The notes below the pieces were generated by a model that saw only the letters and a program-made list of their open reading frames with translations, ran no database searches and was not told the DNA's origin. Both the position numbers and the translations under genes were made by a program. A stretch of 64,000 bases of DNA from Turbatrix aceti (Eukaryota; Nematoda; Chromadorea; Rhabditida; Panagrolaimidae). The DNA lies in contig OZ017769.1 of assembly GCA_963969345.1 (NCBI GenBank), forward strand, positions 1,426,001-1,490,000, written 5' to 3'. Positions 11,162-23,534 of the stretch are shown in pieces (within the stretch, counting starts at the first letter, position 1; every line of letters begins with the position of its first letter).

Positions 11162-11875
11162 ACTAGACAAAACTTGTCCGCCAACTGCTCCTTGCCTTCG
11201 AAAAATTAAAAAAACATCAATGATACTCGCATCCATGGCTTGGTCCTGACGCTTGTACGAATCCTGATACAAATCATTCCTTGTCATGATAAGCCATGGA
11301 CAAGAAATAACCGATTAGATTGTAGAACCATGTACAAATTGTTTTCCTTGTTTGTCTATACTGATGAGAAATAAAAAATAAAACAAAAAATTGCCTTACC
11401 TGAAAACTGGAAAAAAAACATTGGGAGCGCTCTGTCGCAAACGCGAAGCAGCAACACCATTCTCACCACGCACATCAACGACATCATGCAGATTCCACAG
11501 CCAACAGTCAGAAGCATTCCGGGTAGTAAGTATTCCCCAGACCCCTTTGTCGTGTGGTTGTGATCGCGCGTCGCATATTCGGTGTATATCTTTGTTTGAG
11601 TAAGCGCATATCTCGAACGAAAGTATAGACTTTACACCCAGTGAACGTCCCAATTCCCACACGCTCCACCGTGCCCCGACGGGCGGCATTCACACTTGCC
11701 GCATTCACTCTGAAACTTATCGCTGAGAACCTGGTCACCGCGGCGTCTGCGCGGAGCATAAGGCTAAAACATTTGAATTCCACTCTGACCCAATTGTTGT
11801 TGTATTGTCCCTTCTTCTTCTGTGTAATATAAGGACGGCACGTTGTCTCTCTAGCATTAGGCGAAAGTCAAGACG

Positions 11876-13495
11876 AGGTTCTGCGTGAAATACCGCGGTT
11901 GCAGCCCTCTCCAAAAAAATTTTCCCCAACATTGATGTCTGCACCCCAAAAATTGTTTTCGAATGTATGAATAAATATTTTCAATTTGCTAAAAAGTTGT
12001 ACTTTTGATCTGCATTCACGTGAACGATTGGAAAAGTCCCAAATGACCACAGAGAAAAAATTGCATGGAAAAATCAACGTGATCCACAGTAAACAACCCG
12101 ACGGTGTTTTTTTCTGCCTGACGTAAATTAATGATGACATTAGAAGGAATTTCGATTTTATGTATCGGAAGTTTTGCAAAAACAAGCATTGGGTTGTCGG
12201 ATAACCCATGTCATTGTAAGTTTTTTTGTTTGTGTTGCAATTTTTTATCACACCGAGGCTGTTTATGGATCTCAGATTTTACAACAAATAAAAATCCAAA
12301 TCATTTATTTTATTCGAAAAACAAAAAGACTGTAAACAATCAATAATCATTGTAGAAAATACAAATTTTTGCAACACCCAAAAAATTTTTTCCTTATTTT
12401 TTTTTCATTTCTTGGTCAATGATTACACACAATATTTTTTGTTGCAAGAAAAATAAAACATGACACTCTATTTTGATTTTATGATCATCAATGTTGATTA
12501 CCCGTTTAACCCTCTAACCTGTCTACTTTCAATCGCCCGTCAAACTTATTTTTCCAGGGTCTTCACATGATCGGTCGCCCGTATGTTAGACAATAAAAAA
12601 AGTGATGTGTGCGCTGCGGTGAGTCCTGCACGAAAAACGTGAAATAGAGAAAAACATCCTAAACCACAAGTGCTGAAGTCATCAAAATCACGCACATTCT
12701 TCTTTTTCTTTTTTTGATTACCACAACTTTGTCCACCAAAAAGTTTCTTGCATGCAAAAACAAGTATGATAATGAAGATGAAGTGATCACAAGATTCATC
12801 ATCAACGAAATAATTTTTTTTATCAGACTCGATGTCTTTGGACTTTGTCGATACAATTTTTTGAATCATGAAATTGGCACGGCCAATGATGGATCTGACG
12901 TCATGCTACTTGGGTAAAAATATTTGGCTAAATGCATGTTTTTCTGCACAATAAAAATTTTGACAGTACGTTTTTCCAAAAATATTTTTATCTCCAATTT
13001 CCACAGTATGCAACCTTCTTTGTCATTAAATTTTTGTCAATCACTCCTCCAGTTAAAACAGACCTGCAGTCTGTTTTCAAGATTTTTCTAGAACGCTGTC
13101 GTTCACGAACGTTGCACAAAGATCTAGAGTAATTAGTTTTTTTTTCTGCACCCAGTTCGTTGACAACGTACCGATCACTCAGCATGACACCACCCAGCGG
13201 ATAGATTAGTTGGGTGCATGGTCGCACGACGTCATCAGATGGCAAAAACCTATAAACCTGTTAATTTGCAGGAGTAATGACATGTCATCATCAACGTAAA
13301 CCTATGATACTACAAAAACAAACTTATACAGGAGAATATTCGAGAAGTCACAGACAGAGTCATTAGTAATTTTATTTTCACGTGGAGATGACCAAGGGGG
13401 CAACTGACAATTTTTTGAATCACAAACATCCTTTTGCTCAAAGAAAAACCATGCATTATTATTTGAACGAGGTACGTACGTACAGTAACCTGTAC
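11876..13495. other. Intergenic, AT-rich
   Basis: Unique sequence outside IR1. I see no gene, RNA or repeat I can name. Short open frames here (for example 11868-12251 and 12546-12869, minus strand) lack coding character. Confidence 0.5.
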
Positions 13496-14020
13496 CAGAG
13501 ATGGCAGATCAGATCACGTTTCGGATCAGATCAGCTCATAGATCAGATCAGATCAGGTCAGATCACAGATAATCCAGATCAGATCACTCGGAATTCAGAT
13601 CAGATCACAGATAATCTAGATCAGATCACGTGGAATTCAGATCAGATCACAGATAATCCAGATCAGATCACAGATAATTCAGATCAGATCACTAGAAATT
13701 TAAAATTTTACAACTTCAAACACGTCCGCATTGCTTGTTTTTCGAAGAATACGATAGTTCTCAACAAAAAAATTTTATATTTAACTTTTCGCGTCGAAAC
13801 CAGTGTTCTCGGGAACTTGAACCCTAAATTCCGAGATTTTGGGCTGGGTCGAGTCAGATCAGATCAGATCAGATCAGATCAGATCGCAGATAATCTAGAT
13901 CAGATCACTGGTATATCAGATCAGATTGCAGATAATCCAGATCAGATCACTGTTATATCAGATCAGATCGCAGATAATCCAGATCAGATCATGAGCAAAT
14001 GATCTGATCTGCCATCTCTG
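13496..14020. mobile_element. Non-autonomous hAT-type element, GATCA family
   Basis: The 525 bp element begins CAGAGATGGCAGATCAGATC and ends with the exact reverse complement, a perfect 20 bp terminal inverted repeat. Both flanks carry the 8 bp duplication ACCTGTAC (13488-13495 and 14021-14028). An 8 bp target duplication with termini starting CAG is the established hAT signature. Both subterminal regions are filled with dozens of GATCA units separated by 'ataatc' spacers; the centre is unique AT-rich DNA. There is no transposase, so it must be mobilised in trans. The 206-codon open frame across it is a by-product of the repeat. Confidence 0.88.
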
Positions 14021-14028
14021 ACCTGTAC

Positions 14029-15148
14029 CTTGTACAATACCATAACACAACCTGTCAAGTAAATACGTAAAAATATGTGACAAATATTATGGATCGAAAA
14101 ACAACAACCATCGCGCAACGCAACACTTTTTTGTAAAAATAAACAAAATGAAAAAAACAAAAAACAAAAAAACGTTTCATTGGCAAGAATCCGAAAAAAT
14201 ATTTTTTCATAAAGATAATCTTGTTTTGTGCATTTTTGTTGTCGTAAGCCGGCCAAAAATTCAAGCATGTGCTGGTCGGCTTATTTTTGATCCGTTTGCG
14301 CGACTTCAACAAGGTCAAAACATCCAGACGTGTGTACATTTTTGGTTTAAAAAAAATTTAAAACAGCATGGCTTTTATGGTTCCGCTATTTATATCATTA
14401 CTTTTTCATTCGAATCATAAAAGCAAAAACTGACGACTCAATGGATTCGGTCCGTTTCGGTCGTGAGGTATGTTCTGCACGTTTTAATCCCATGTAAGTT
14501 AACCCTGTTGTTTTTTTTCATTTAAGGATGCATGATTCGATAATGTCATGCACATATTTGCAGGTACCCTTGCATTTCTGAATATACTGTGGAATAGTTT
14601 GTTTTTGTTCGGTAACACCAAATGACCAATTCTTGCAGCGTTAATTCTATATTTTCTTGAAGAAATGATTGATATCAGCAAAAAATATTATAAAATGCCC
14701 GCCAGCAGACAATCACGTGTGTTTATCTGCCTACCATGCGTTTTTTTCTGTGTTTTTTTTTCATTTCAAAACCAAGATTACGTGACAAAAAACCAATCAT
14801 AATTTACAGTGCATTTTTTTATAGTCTTTCTCTGACCAAATATGTATTTATTTTTCTGCTCAATGTTGTCAACAATTTCTAGAAGCAAAAAAACGTAGCC
14901 ACGCCGACGTTCCGTCCAACTGCGTAATCAAACCGGTCTGCCGGGGTGTTGCTATCACGCGGGTCATTTCATTTGTCTCATTAGGGGGTGCATCTTCTTA
15001 CTGGAAAGCATGGGCGGGGCAAAGATGTCAGTGAATAACAACTCCAAAGTCCGTATAAAAGTCAAACGGCATTGGACATTACTCCAAGCTCAATCACATC
15101 CAGCTCCAACACTTTTACCTGTCTCAAAGACAACTAACGACTTCAAGC
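14029..15148. other. Intergenic, upstream of peptide copy H
   Basis: AT-rich with no gene seen. The last 150 bp contain the promoter of copy H, with a TATAAAA at 15054-15060. Confidence 0.5.
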
Positions 15149-15397
15149 ATGCAGTTCATTGCCAAGCTTCTCATGCTCCTCGCCATCGCCTCATTTGCTC
15201 TGGTGCAGGCGCAAATCCTCTACAACCCTTACGGTTTCGACTCCAAGGGCGGTGTTGACTACTACAAAATGGTCAACCGTGAAATGATGCTGGGAAACAG
15301 TCCTTCGAGTAAGTTGTCACCGTCAAAATAAATACAAAAACAGTAACTGACCGCTCCTTTTTCAGCCTGGCAATCTCAGATCTTCGTGCCCTACTGA
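15149..15397 (+). CDS. Secreted small peptide, family P, copy H
   Basis: Exons 15149-15308 and 15366-15397 (57 bp intron, GTAAGT...TTTTTCAG, phase 1) encode 63 residues. The signal peptide MQFIAKLLMLLAIASFALVQA is followed by QILYNPYGFDSKGGVDYYKM and the shorter C-terminus TWQSQIFVPY, which lacks the I-x-P insertion of the other copies. The Arg-Arg of other members is replaced by NRE, so that pair is not conserved and probably is not a processing site. TATAAAA at 15054-15060. It lies outside the inverted repeat and is moderately diverged. Function unknown. Confidence 0.8.
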
Positions 15398-16872
15398 TCG
15401 TTGTGCCGTCGTCGAATCACAGCCTTGTCGCTTAACTGATACTCATCTCACGTGCACCTAATGCACTACACATTCCCGATGTACATTTGCCTTGTTTGAT
15501 ATACTGTGCGAAAAATAAATGCAAGCACATGAAAGAAGGCATTTATTTGCCTGATGTGTTGTCGGGGCAGCAAAATCAGGGGCGGGAAACAAAAAAATAG
15601 AAAAATGGGAATCTGGTGTTGTGATAGACAAAGCTGTAAAACTTGAGCCATGTGGTGTTAAATATCCGGAAAAGCGTCTTGATAATATTCCTGATGGGCA
15701 AACATTCCTGATTGTTCGCGAACAAATGCGAATTTTCATATTTGCGAACAAAGCTATACTTTTCACAGATAAAACGAGAGAAAAATTAGGGAAACAGTGT
15801 CTAAATCAATGTTATTTATGTAAAAAAATAACAAACGAACTTTAAAATTGTTACCCAAAAACAGAAAATACAGGTTTTTCTGCCCGAAAAACAAGTATGT
15901 ATATGTCGTTTGATTCAATTTTGGCACAAATTATGAAAAAATTATGTTACAAAAGAAAAAAAACAACTGTTCGTCTGAATCGTCATCGGAAAATGTCCGC
16001 AAGTCGTTTCTGATAATGACAGCACAGTATATCGGTGGTTCCAGATTGGTAAATGAAAACCTCAAATGCTGTTATCTTATCGGATCCTTAGTTAATTATT
16101 CATAACAAATAATCTAATCATATTAACAAATACTTATTTATTTTCTGATTACAGTTTGAAGTTTACGTCAGAGATCATTCATTGAAAATAATTAACGTCG
16201 TTTTTTTTTCTTGCACCGGGTACGATGACCAGGTTCCAGTCGTTGACACACCCGTGACGTTGCACCGGGTGCACGCAGTCTTTGGACGTAATCAAACCTG
16301 TCTCCGTCTCCGGAGCTTCACGCGCCTCGCAAGTCGCATCGTCGTGCGTCACTGCTCCTTTGTCTCCCCACGGGACATCATAGGTAAATGCGCACCAGAT
16401 CTCATTGAAAAAATAAGTATAGTCCAAAAAACAATAAAATTTACGCCTTTACAAAAAACTGTTATGATCGTCTCGACCAAAAACCTTTTCGCATTTTCGT
16501 GAAAACGACGTTTTGGGAGTCGAAGTGTAATTCTGAGCCGGTAATGTTGAAACTTTTAGGAAACTTTTACACAAAAAGGAACAATAAAAGGAGGAAATCG
16601 AGGTCAAAAACAGCAGCAAAAAACATTCAAAAACAAAACTTGCGTCTTTTCAAAAAAAAATTCAACGCGAAAATCGCCCCCTCAAAATTTCCCTTCGAAA
16701 CCCCCGCGCGCGCACGCGCTGAACACCGCACAAATTTTTGATGACAATTTTCTTCCTTCCTTCACACATCGCTTTTCTCTCTTTTTTTCTGTTGGAGAGA
16801 TTTGTTGTCCTCACATTTCCGTCTTATCCACGTCGGTTGTATCTCGGTATCCCCGTGTGACTTACAATTACA
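15398..16872. other. Intergenic between peptide H and Rpt5
   Basis: No gene recognised. An alternating GCGCGCGCACGCGC tract at about 16704-16718 lies shortly upstream of Rpt5. Confidence 0.45.
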
Positions 16873-18647
<1,775 letters not shown>

Positions 18648-19162
18648 ACAGACGACTGGGGGTATTTATTTCTTTCCTGTGTGTAATTTCTAATTGTACC
18701 CTGATTTGACCGACTCTGCCAATTTTTTCATTGGGGAGAGTTGTCTAATTTTATTCGTACGCTTTGGGTCTTATAAAGGCGGTAATTTTTTTTAGCCATG
18801 GGGGGGATTTTATGAAAAATAAACTTTTACAAAATTTTTTTTTGAATGGAAAATTTTTTAACTGAAAAAATATTTTGACGGAAAATTTTATTTCAATGAA
18901 AAAAAATTTTGGCGAAAAATTTTTTTGATTGCAAATTTTTTTTCAAATGAAAAAACTTTTTGACGGAAAATTTTATTATGAAAATAAAAATAAAATAACA
19001 ATTCAAAAAAATTTTATGCAAATTTTTTATATATTTATAAAAAACAATTTTAAATGAAAAAAAATTTTTTAAAGAAATTTTTCTTGTTCAGTTAGTTTTT
19101 AAAAATCATTTATGACGCCAATTCGACCTACACAGATAAATAACAACCAAACGCCTCAAGTG
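18648..19162. other. Intergenic between convergent Rpt5 and RTN4IP1-like genes
   Basis: Very AT-rich, with many GAAAAATTTTTT-type words (18830-19080). No gene seen. It holds the 3' ends of both genes. Confidence 0.5.
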
Positions 19163-21057
19163 TTACGACTTCTCGTCCAGCATCCGGGCATAGCACGCGT
19201 CATCCGCGCGGACCTCACTCGCGACCTCGCCGTAGTCCAAGACCAACTTCCCACGAGTGTGAAGCTTGGAGCAGTGCTCGTAGGCGGTCGGTGCCTCGTC
19301 GAAGGAGTAGACCTTCTCAATGTTGGGCACGCGAAGCCGTCCTTCGCTGAGGAGCGTCGTCACCTGATTGAGGCATTCTGAGTTGGGCGCGAAGAAGGCG
19401 TAGCCGAACCACTTGCCCTGGGTTGCGGAGCACGCAGATCGCTCGATGAACCTCGCAGCCGTCGACGCGAGTCCCATGGCGAGGCCGTAGCGATCCGTGT
19501 CCCGGAGGAGGGGGGAGACGATGCTCACGTGGACGCAGTTGCGCCAGATGCCCATGATTGAGTCGCTCCACCGGGCGAGGTCCGTGTCTGTAAAAATACT
19601 ATTTATTTGTTCACATTTTTTTATTGATCAATTTTTTTTTTTATTTTTGACAAAAAAAGTATTTTTTCGAACTTTTCGTTCAAAAAATTTTTATTTGTAT
19701 TTTTTTTTCATTTTTTTGCGTATTTTTTATTTTAAAAAAATATAATTTTTTTTGATAATTTTTTTGGGATTTTTTGTTAAAATTTTTTAAAAATTTACAA
19801 ACTTTTTTCGTCAAAAAATTTTTTCCTGCCGCATTTGAAATATTTTTTAGGAATTGTTAGTTCAATTATTTAAAAAAAATATTCAAACAATAAAAAATTG
19901 AAAAAAATTCGTTTGTCTAAAATTTTATTATGCCGCAAATATTTTTTTCAAAAAAAATTTGTCGACTCAAAAATTTTTTTTACTCACTTGCGCAGTCCAA
20001 AACCACATCATACGGCCCATGCTCGATAATCTCCTCCTTGACCGTCGGACTGTTATAATCCAGTGCCACGCCCCCCAGCGAAGTGATGTAATCCAGATTC
20101 TTGCTAGACGCCGTCGCGACGATCTTCTCGACGCCCCAGATTTTGAGCAACTGAATCGCAGCGCTTCCGACCCCTCCTGACCCGCCGTGGATGAGAACTC
20201 GCTTCTCCGAGCCCTCGTAGGGCCTCAGCCTCGCGATCGTCACGAGCGCCGCCCACGTCGTGCAAGCGACGTAGGGCAGCGTGGTGGCCTCGACGGGGGA
20301 GAGGTTGGCGGGCTTCGAGGAGACCGCGTCGGAGGAAGTCAGTGCGTAGTCCGCGTGTGCGCCCTGCCAGGCCCCGGGAATGACGCCGATGACCTCGTCA
20401 CCGACGCGGACGTTCGAGACTTCGTTGCCGACGGCTACGACCTCGCCGCAGAAGTCACGGCCTGTGATGAGGGGGAGACGAGGCGGGCGTTCGAGGGAGC
20501 AGTTTTCGAGCTGGCGGACAAAGGTCAGGAGCTCGTCGCCGTAGCCTAGGCGCATCCGGGTGTCGATCGGGTTCAGCGACGAAGCCTGGAAGATGAAGGG
20601 CATTTTTTGGAGTGAGTTAAATTAGAAAAACAATAAAATTTTAATTTTTTTATTATTTGACAAAAAAAATTTAAGCAAAAAATGTTTATAAAAAGTTGAA
20701 AAAAAATTTGAAAAGTTGAAAAACGATCTTGAAAAAAAAATTTATTGCAGTTCAATTTTTTTTTTCTTTTTCGTGCACAAATTTCTTTTTTTAACTGAAA
20801 AAATTTTTCTGTTTTTTTTTATTTTATTTCAATTTATTTTCAAAAAAAAACATTTTGCCAAAAATTTTTTGACTGCAACACAAAAAAAAAAAAGAGTACA
20901 CAAAAAAAATTCCACAAACCTTGACCCTGACAATGACGTGATCAGGACGACTTATCTGTGGCGTAGGAATCTGGGCAAGCGTGAGCGGTGCCTTGTACTC
21001 TGGCGTGATCCACGCCCTCATCGTTCCGGCGACCGCCGAAACACGTGAAAATCTCAT
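19163..21057 (-). CDS. RTN4IP1: Mitochondrial NAD(P)H oxidoreductase, RTN4IP1-like (zinc-free MDR family)
   Basis: Three exons (21057-20920, 20585-19988, 19587-19163) give 386 residues; the human protein has 396. Exon 1 carries a short Ser/Arg N-terminus, a possible mitochondrial presequence, then MRAWITPEY. Exon 2 has ASSLNPIDTRMRLGYG, the GRDFCGEVVAVG turn, GDEVIGV, LPYVACTTWAAL and the Rossmann loop LIHGGSGGVGSAAIQ. Exon 3 has the RGKLVLDYGE end. These match the RTN4IP1 branch of quinone-oxidoreductase-like dehydrogenases; zinc ligands are absent. Known homologues act in mitochondria in coenzyme Q synthesis and complex I assembly. Just before the ATG is a perfect acceptor-like AATTTTTTAG, so the message may be trans-spliced. 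The position of intron 1 (334 bp) is the least certain boundary. Confidence 0.88.
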
Positions 21058-21201
21058 CTAAAAAATTACACATTTTTGTTTTAAAAAAATGAGTTACAAT
21101 TTTTTTTCACTAAAAATGTTGATTCACGGAAAAAAATATTTCATGGTCAAAAAACCACTCAAATGCCACAATCCACCTGTTCAAAATCCTAAAAGCGTCC
21201 T

Positions 21202-21702
21202 TTATTTTCCGCCAGCCGAGCCAATGCCGGCCCAGAAAGCCGCCAATTCCCTTTCCAGCCCAACGACATCAATTTTCCCAGCCTGCTGCCGGAAAACGCC
21301 CTTCAGCTCGCCATCCAGAAGCGCATGCAGACTGACGCCGTCGTGGCTGTAGATCCACCTGCCCTCGACGAAGTCGTACCTCTTGGGACCCGAGAGCGGA
21401 GACGAGAGCCAGATCTGCCGATTCGGGGATTGCTTGTTGATGACGTACGTCCCTGGCTTGGGCGAGATGATCGCCGTCAGGACGCCCATCGCGTACGACA
21501 CGTCGTAGCCGTCGTCAAAGACGCCGGGCTCGAGGCGTTCGGGGAGGGTGTCGAGGTAGTCGAAGAGGCCTTCGAGGGTCTCTTCTGCTACCTTGTCGTA
21601 GTCGACTTCGGAGAGGGGTGCGGAGGTGGAAAACAAGCGGCGGGGGGCACCGAAGAAGGTCGATGTGAGCGTCCTGGCTTGTCTTAGCCTTGTCAATAGC
21701 AT
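21202..21702 (-). CDS. FXN: Frataxin, mitochondrial iron-sulfur cluster assembly factor
   Basis: A single exon of 166 residues. The N-terminus (MLLTRLRQARTLTSTFFGAP) is Arg-rich without acidic residues, as in a mitochondrial targeting peptide. The core has the acidic helix YDKVAEETLEGLFDYLDTL, then DVSYAMGVLTAII, GTYVINKQSPNRQIWLSSP, SGPKRYDF and WIYSHDGVSLHALL, all hallmarks of frataxin. The protein activates the NFS1-ISCU desulfurase complex in the matrix. The ATG lies three bases after a TTTTTTTAG acceptor-like motif (21706-21707), and the stop is 144 bp ahead of the RTN4IP1-like start on the same strand, a spacing typical of operons in trans-splicing animals. Identity is very secure. Confidence 0.96.
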   Translation of the reverse strand: MLLTRLRQARTLTSTFFGAPRRLFSTSAPLSEVDYDKVAEETLEGLFDYLDTLPERLEPGVFDDGYDVSYAMGVLTAIISPKPGTYVINKQSPNRQIWLSSPLSGPKRYDFVEGRWIYSHDGVSLHALLDGELKGVFRQQAGKIDVVGLERELAAFWAGIGSAGGK

Positions 21703-22268
21703 TTTCTAAAAAAGTTAGAAATTGACGAAAAACAAAAAAAATTGAGTATCGAGCAAAAGATAAAAATGAAAACCACCGTAAACGCATAACACGACAACGA
21801 TACTTCTTTTTACCAAAAAAAATAACAAAAACACAGTTTTAGTGTTTTTTATTTTATTTTATGCCTTTTTTGGCATTTTTATAAAAACCTATTTTTCGAA
21901 CCAAAAAATGGATTTCTCTTGAAATTAAAAAACATCTACAATCGTTTTTTTTATTTGTAAATATTTTTTTTAATTTACAACTTTTTTTTATTTGAAAATA
22001 TTTTTTTTAATTTGCAACTGTTTTTTTGTCCGCTAAGAAATTCTGCGTTCAAAGCTGACATTCCTCCTAAAAAAATCTGCGCCAAATAAATAAAAATTTT
22101 CAAAAAAAAAACCTTCCCCCCAAAAAATAACCAACAGGCATTTCAAACCCATATCCTCCTCCTTTCCACTTCCGAGCCTCTCTGAGCTATCCTAAATTCA
22201 TTCGAGTCAATAAAAAACAACAACAAATCCAAGTTGAACAAAACAAAAAACACGACCTTCGATTATCC
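21703..22268. other. Intergenic between uL13m and frataxin genes
   Basis: AT-rich, without a gene or recognisable repeat. It would hold the 3' UTR of the uL13m gene and upstream DNA of frataxin. Confidence 0.5.
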
Positions 22269-23381
22269 TCACTTTCTCTTCTTCTGTCTCGGATCCCGAA
22301 CAAATTTGGGGTACTGGAAGGCCTGTTCCCAGTCCAGGAGGTAGTCATCTGGCTTGTCCACCAGTCGCGGGAATCTCGCTCTCTCCTCCGGGGTGTAGTC
22401 GGTCGACTTCTTCGGCACTGCCTGGACGAGTTCGAGCTGAGATCCGAGATTGGTCTTCAGCCTCGCTGGGATGTCGTCGTCCGCGAAGAGGTGAAGTCGC
22501 ATGACGTGGGATCGTCGAAGGAGGTTGTTTCCCAGCGCGCTGTACGTCGCGGTGAAGACCACGCGGCAGGGATCGTAGTCGTGGAGCTCCCAGGCAGGGA
22601 TGTCGTTCTTCGACTTGGGATACTCCCGGTCGAAGGAGTATTGGACGTGCTTCCAGTCAAAGCCCTTCATCGACGCGTCCCGGCAGTTGTAGACCAGCAC
22701 GTGGTCGCCACAATCCGTTTCAGGATGCCAAATTGGCTTCGCTCGGCCGGAGAGGTGGGATGCGACTTTGGTTGCTAGCTTGTAGACGTCCTAAAAAAAT
22801 GGGTTTCAAAAAGTGTAAAAAAGCCTAAAATTGACTAAAAAAACAGATGAATAACAATACGTATTCAAATGTTGTGTTCCGCGCAGACGTCGCGGGAACC
22901 AGGTTCCCAGCGATAAATTTCACAGCGACTGCGGTAGGTGTGAATGCCGCCCGTCGGGGCACGGTGAAGCGCTCGCATTCTCAAAGGATGCGAAAATTCC
23001 CAAAAAAAGCACCCAAAACGTAACAAAACAACAAAAATTGAATATTATTCAGCAAAAGTGAAGTAACACTTTTGGAACATTTTTTGTTATCCACCAAAAA
23101 CAGCGCCGGCAAACGTAACATTTTTGCTAAAAAATATGTTATCCAGCGCACCGAACATAACACTTTATCGCCAAAAAATTTTATTCACAAAAATAAAGGC
23201 CTAAAACGTAACAAAAATTCAATTTTAAAAGTTAATCGAAATAACAATTTTTCCACTTTTTTTACCAATTCAATTTTTTCCTCCCCAAAAAACAAACCTG
23301 ATGACTGGCATCGACGACGTGCCATTGCCTGGCAAATTGAAGCCACTGATTGACCCGGGCGAGTCTTCCAGGAGCTGCCAT
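22269..23381 (-). CDS. MRPL13: Mitochondrial large ribosomal subunit protein uL13m
   Basis: Exon 1 (23381-23298) encodes 28 residues including QWLQFARQWHVVDA; exon 2 (22790-22269) encodes the rest, 201 residues in total. Signature segments are KPIWHPETDCGDHVLVYN, a CRVVFTATYSALGNNLLRR stretch, MRLHLFADDDIP, a DYTPEERARFPRL stretch, and DYLLDWEQAFQYPKF. They match mitochondrial ribosomal protein L13, somewhat longer at the C-terminus than the human protein. The 507 bp intron is unusually long for this locus and holds repeats R1 and R2. The ATG is two bases after a TTTTAG acceptor-like motif and 153 bp downstream of the preceding carrier gene's stop. Confidence 0.93.
22868..22975 (+). repeat. 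GC-rich dispersed repeat R1, copy 2 (intronic)
   Basis: Within the uL13m intron. It shares CCGCGCAGACG, CAGCGATAA and GTGTGAATGCCGCCCGTCGGGG words with 4308-4432. Similarity ends abruptly at both edges, as expected of an inserted unit. No target duplication identified. Confidence 0.6.
23015..23215. repeat. Intronic minisatellite R2, copy 1
   Basis: Imperfect units of about 60 bp built on a GTTATCCAGCGCACCGAACATAACA-like core, in the first intron of the uL13m gene. The same array, inverted, fills the first intron of the neighbouring carrier gene (24860-25080), and a third array is at 27660-27860. Confidence 0.6.
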
Positions 23382-23534
23382 GCCTAAAATTACACCGAAC
23401 TAAAAAAATCCAATCCATCGTATTTTTCATAAAATATCGTACTCAACGGTTAAACAACCGTTAAAAAAAACTTCTTTCTCCTCCAAAATCAACGATTTTA
23501 TCTACAAAAAAATTCACCGAATTCTAAATATATT

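Larger units (their letters stand above)
8149..11875. repeat. Right arm of giant inverted repeat IR1
   Basis: Reverse complement of 4211-7936. Paired positions sum to 16086 over the outer part and 16085 inside the A/T-run difference. It carries peptide copies F and G and the mirror of repeat R1. Confidence 0.9.

Noticed and set aside
13382..14002. 206-codon open frame rich in SDQIT repeats
   Set aside because: It is the GATCA repeat array of a hAT-type element read in one frame; no start context or homologous protein.
249..15397. Family P as a disulfide-rich toxin or defensin
   Set aside because: The mature peptides contain no cysteine and no known toxin motif.
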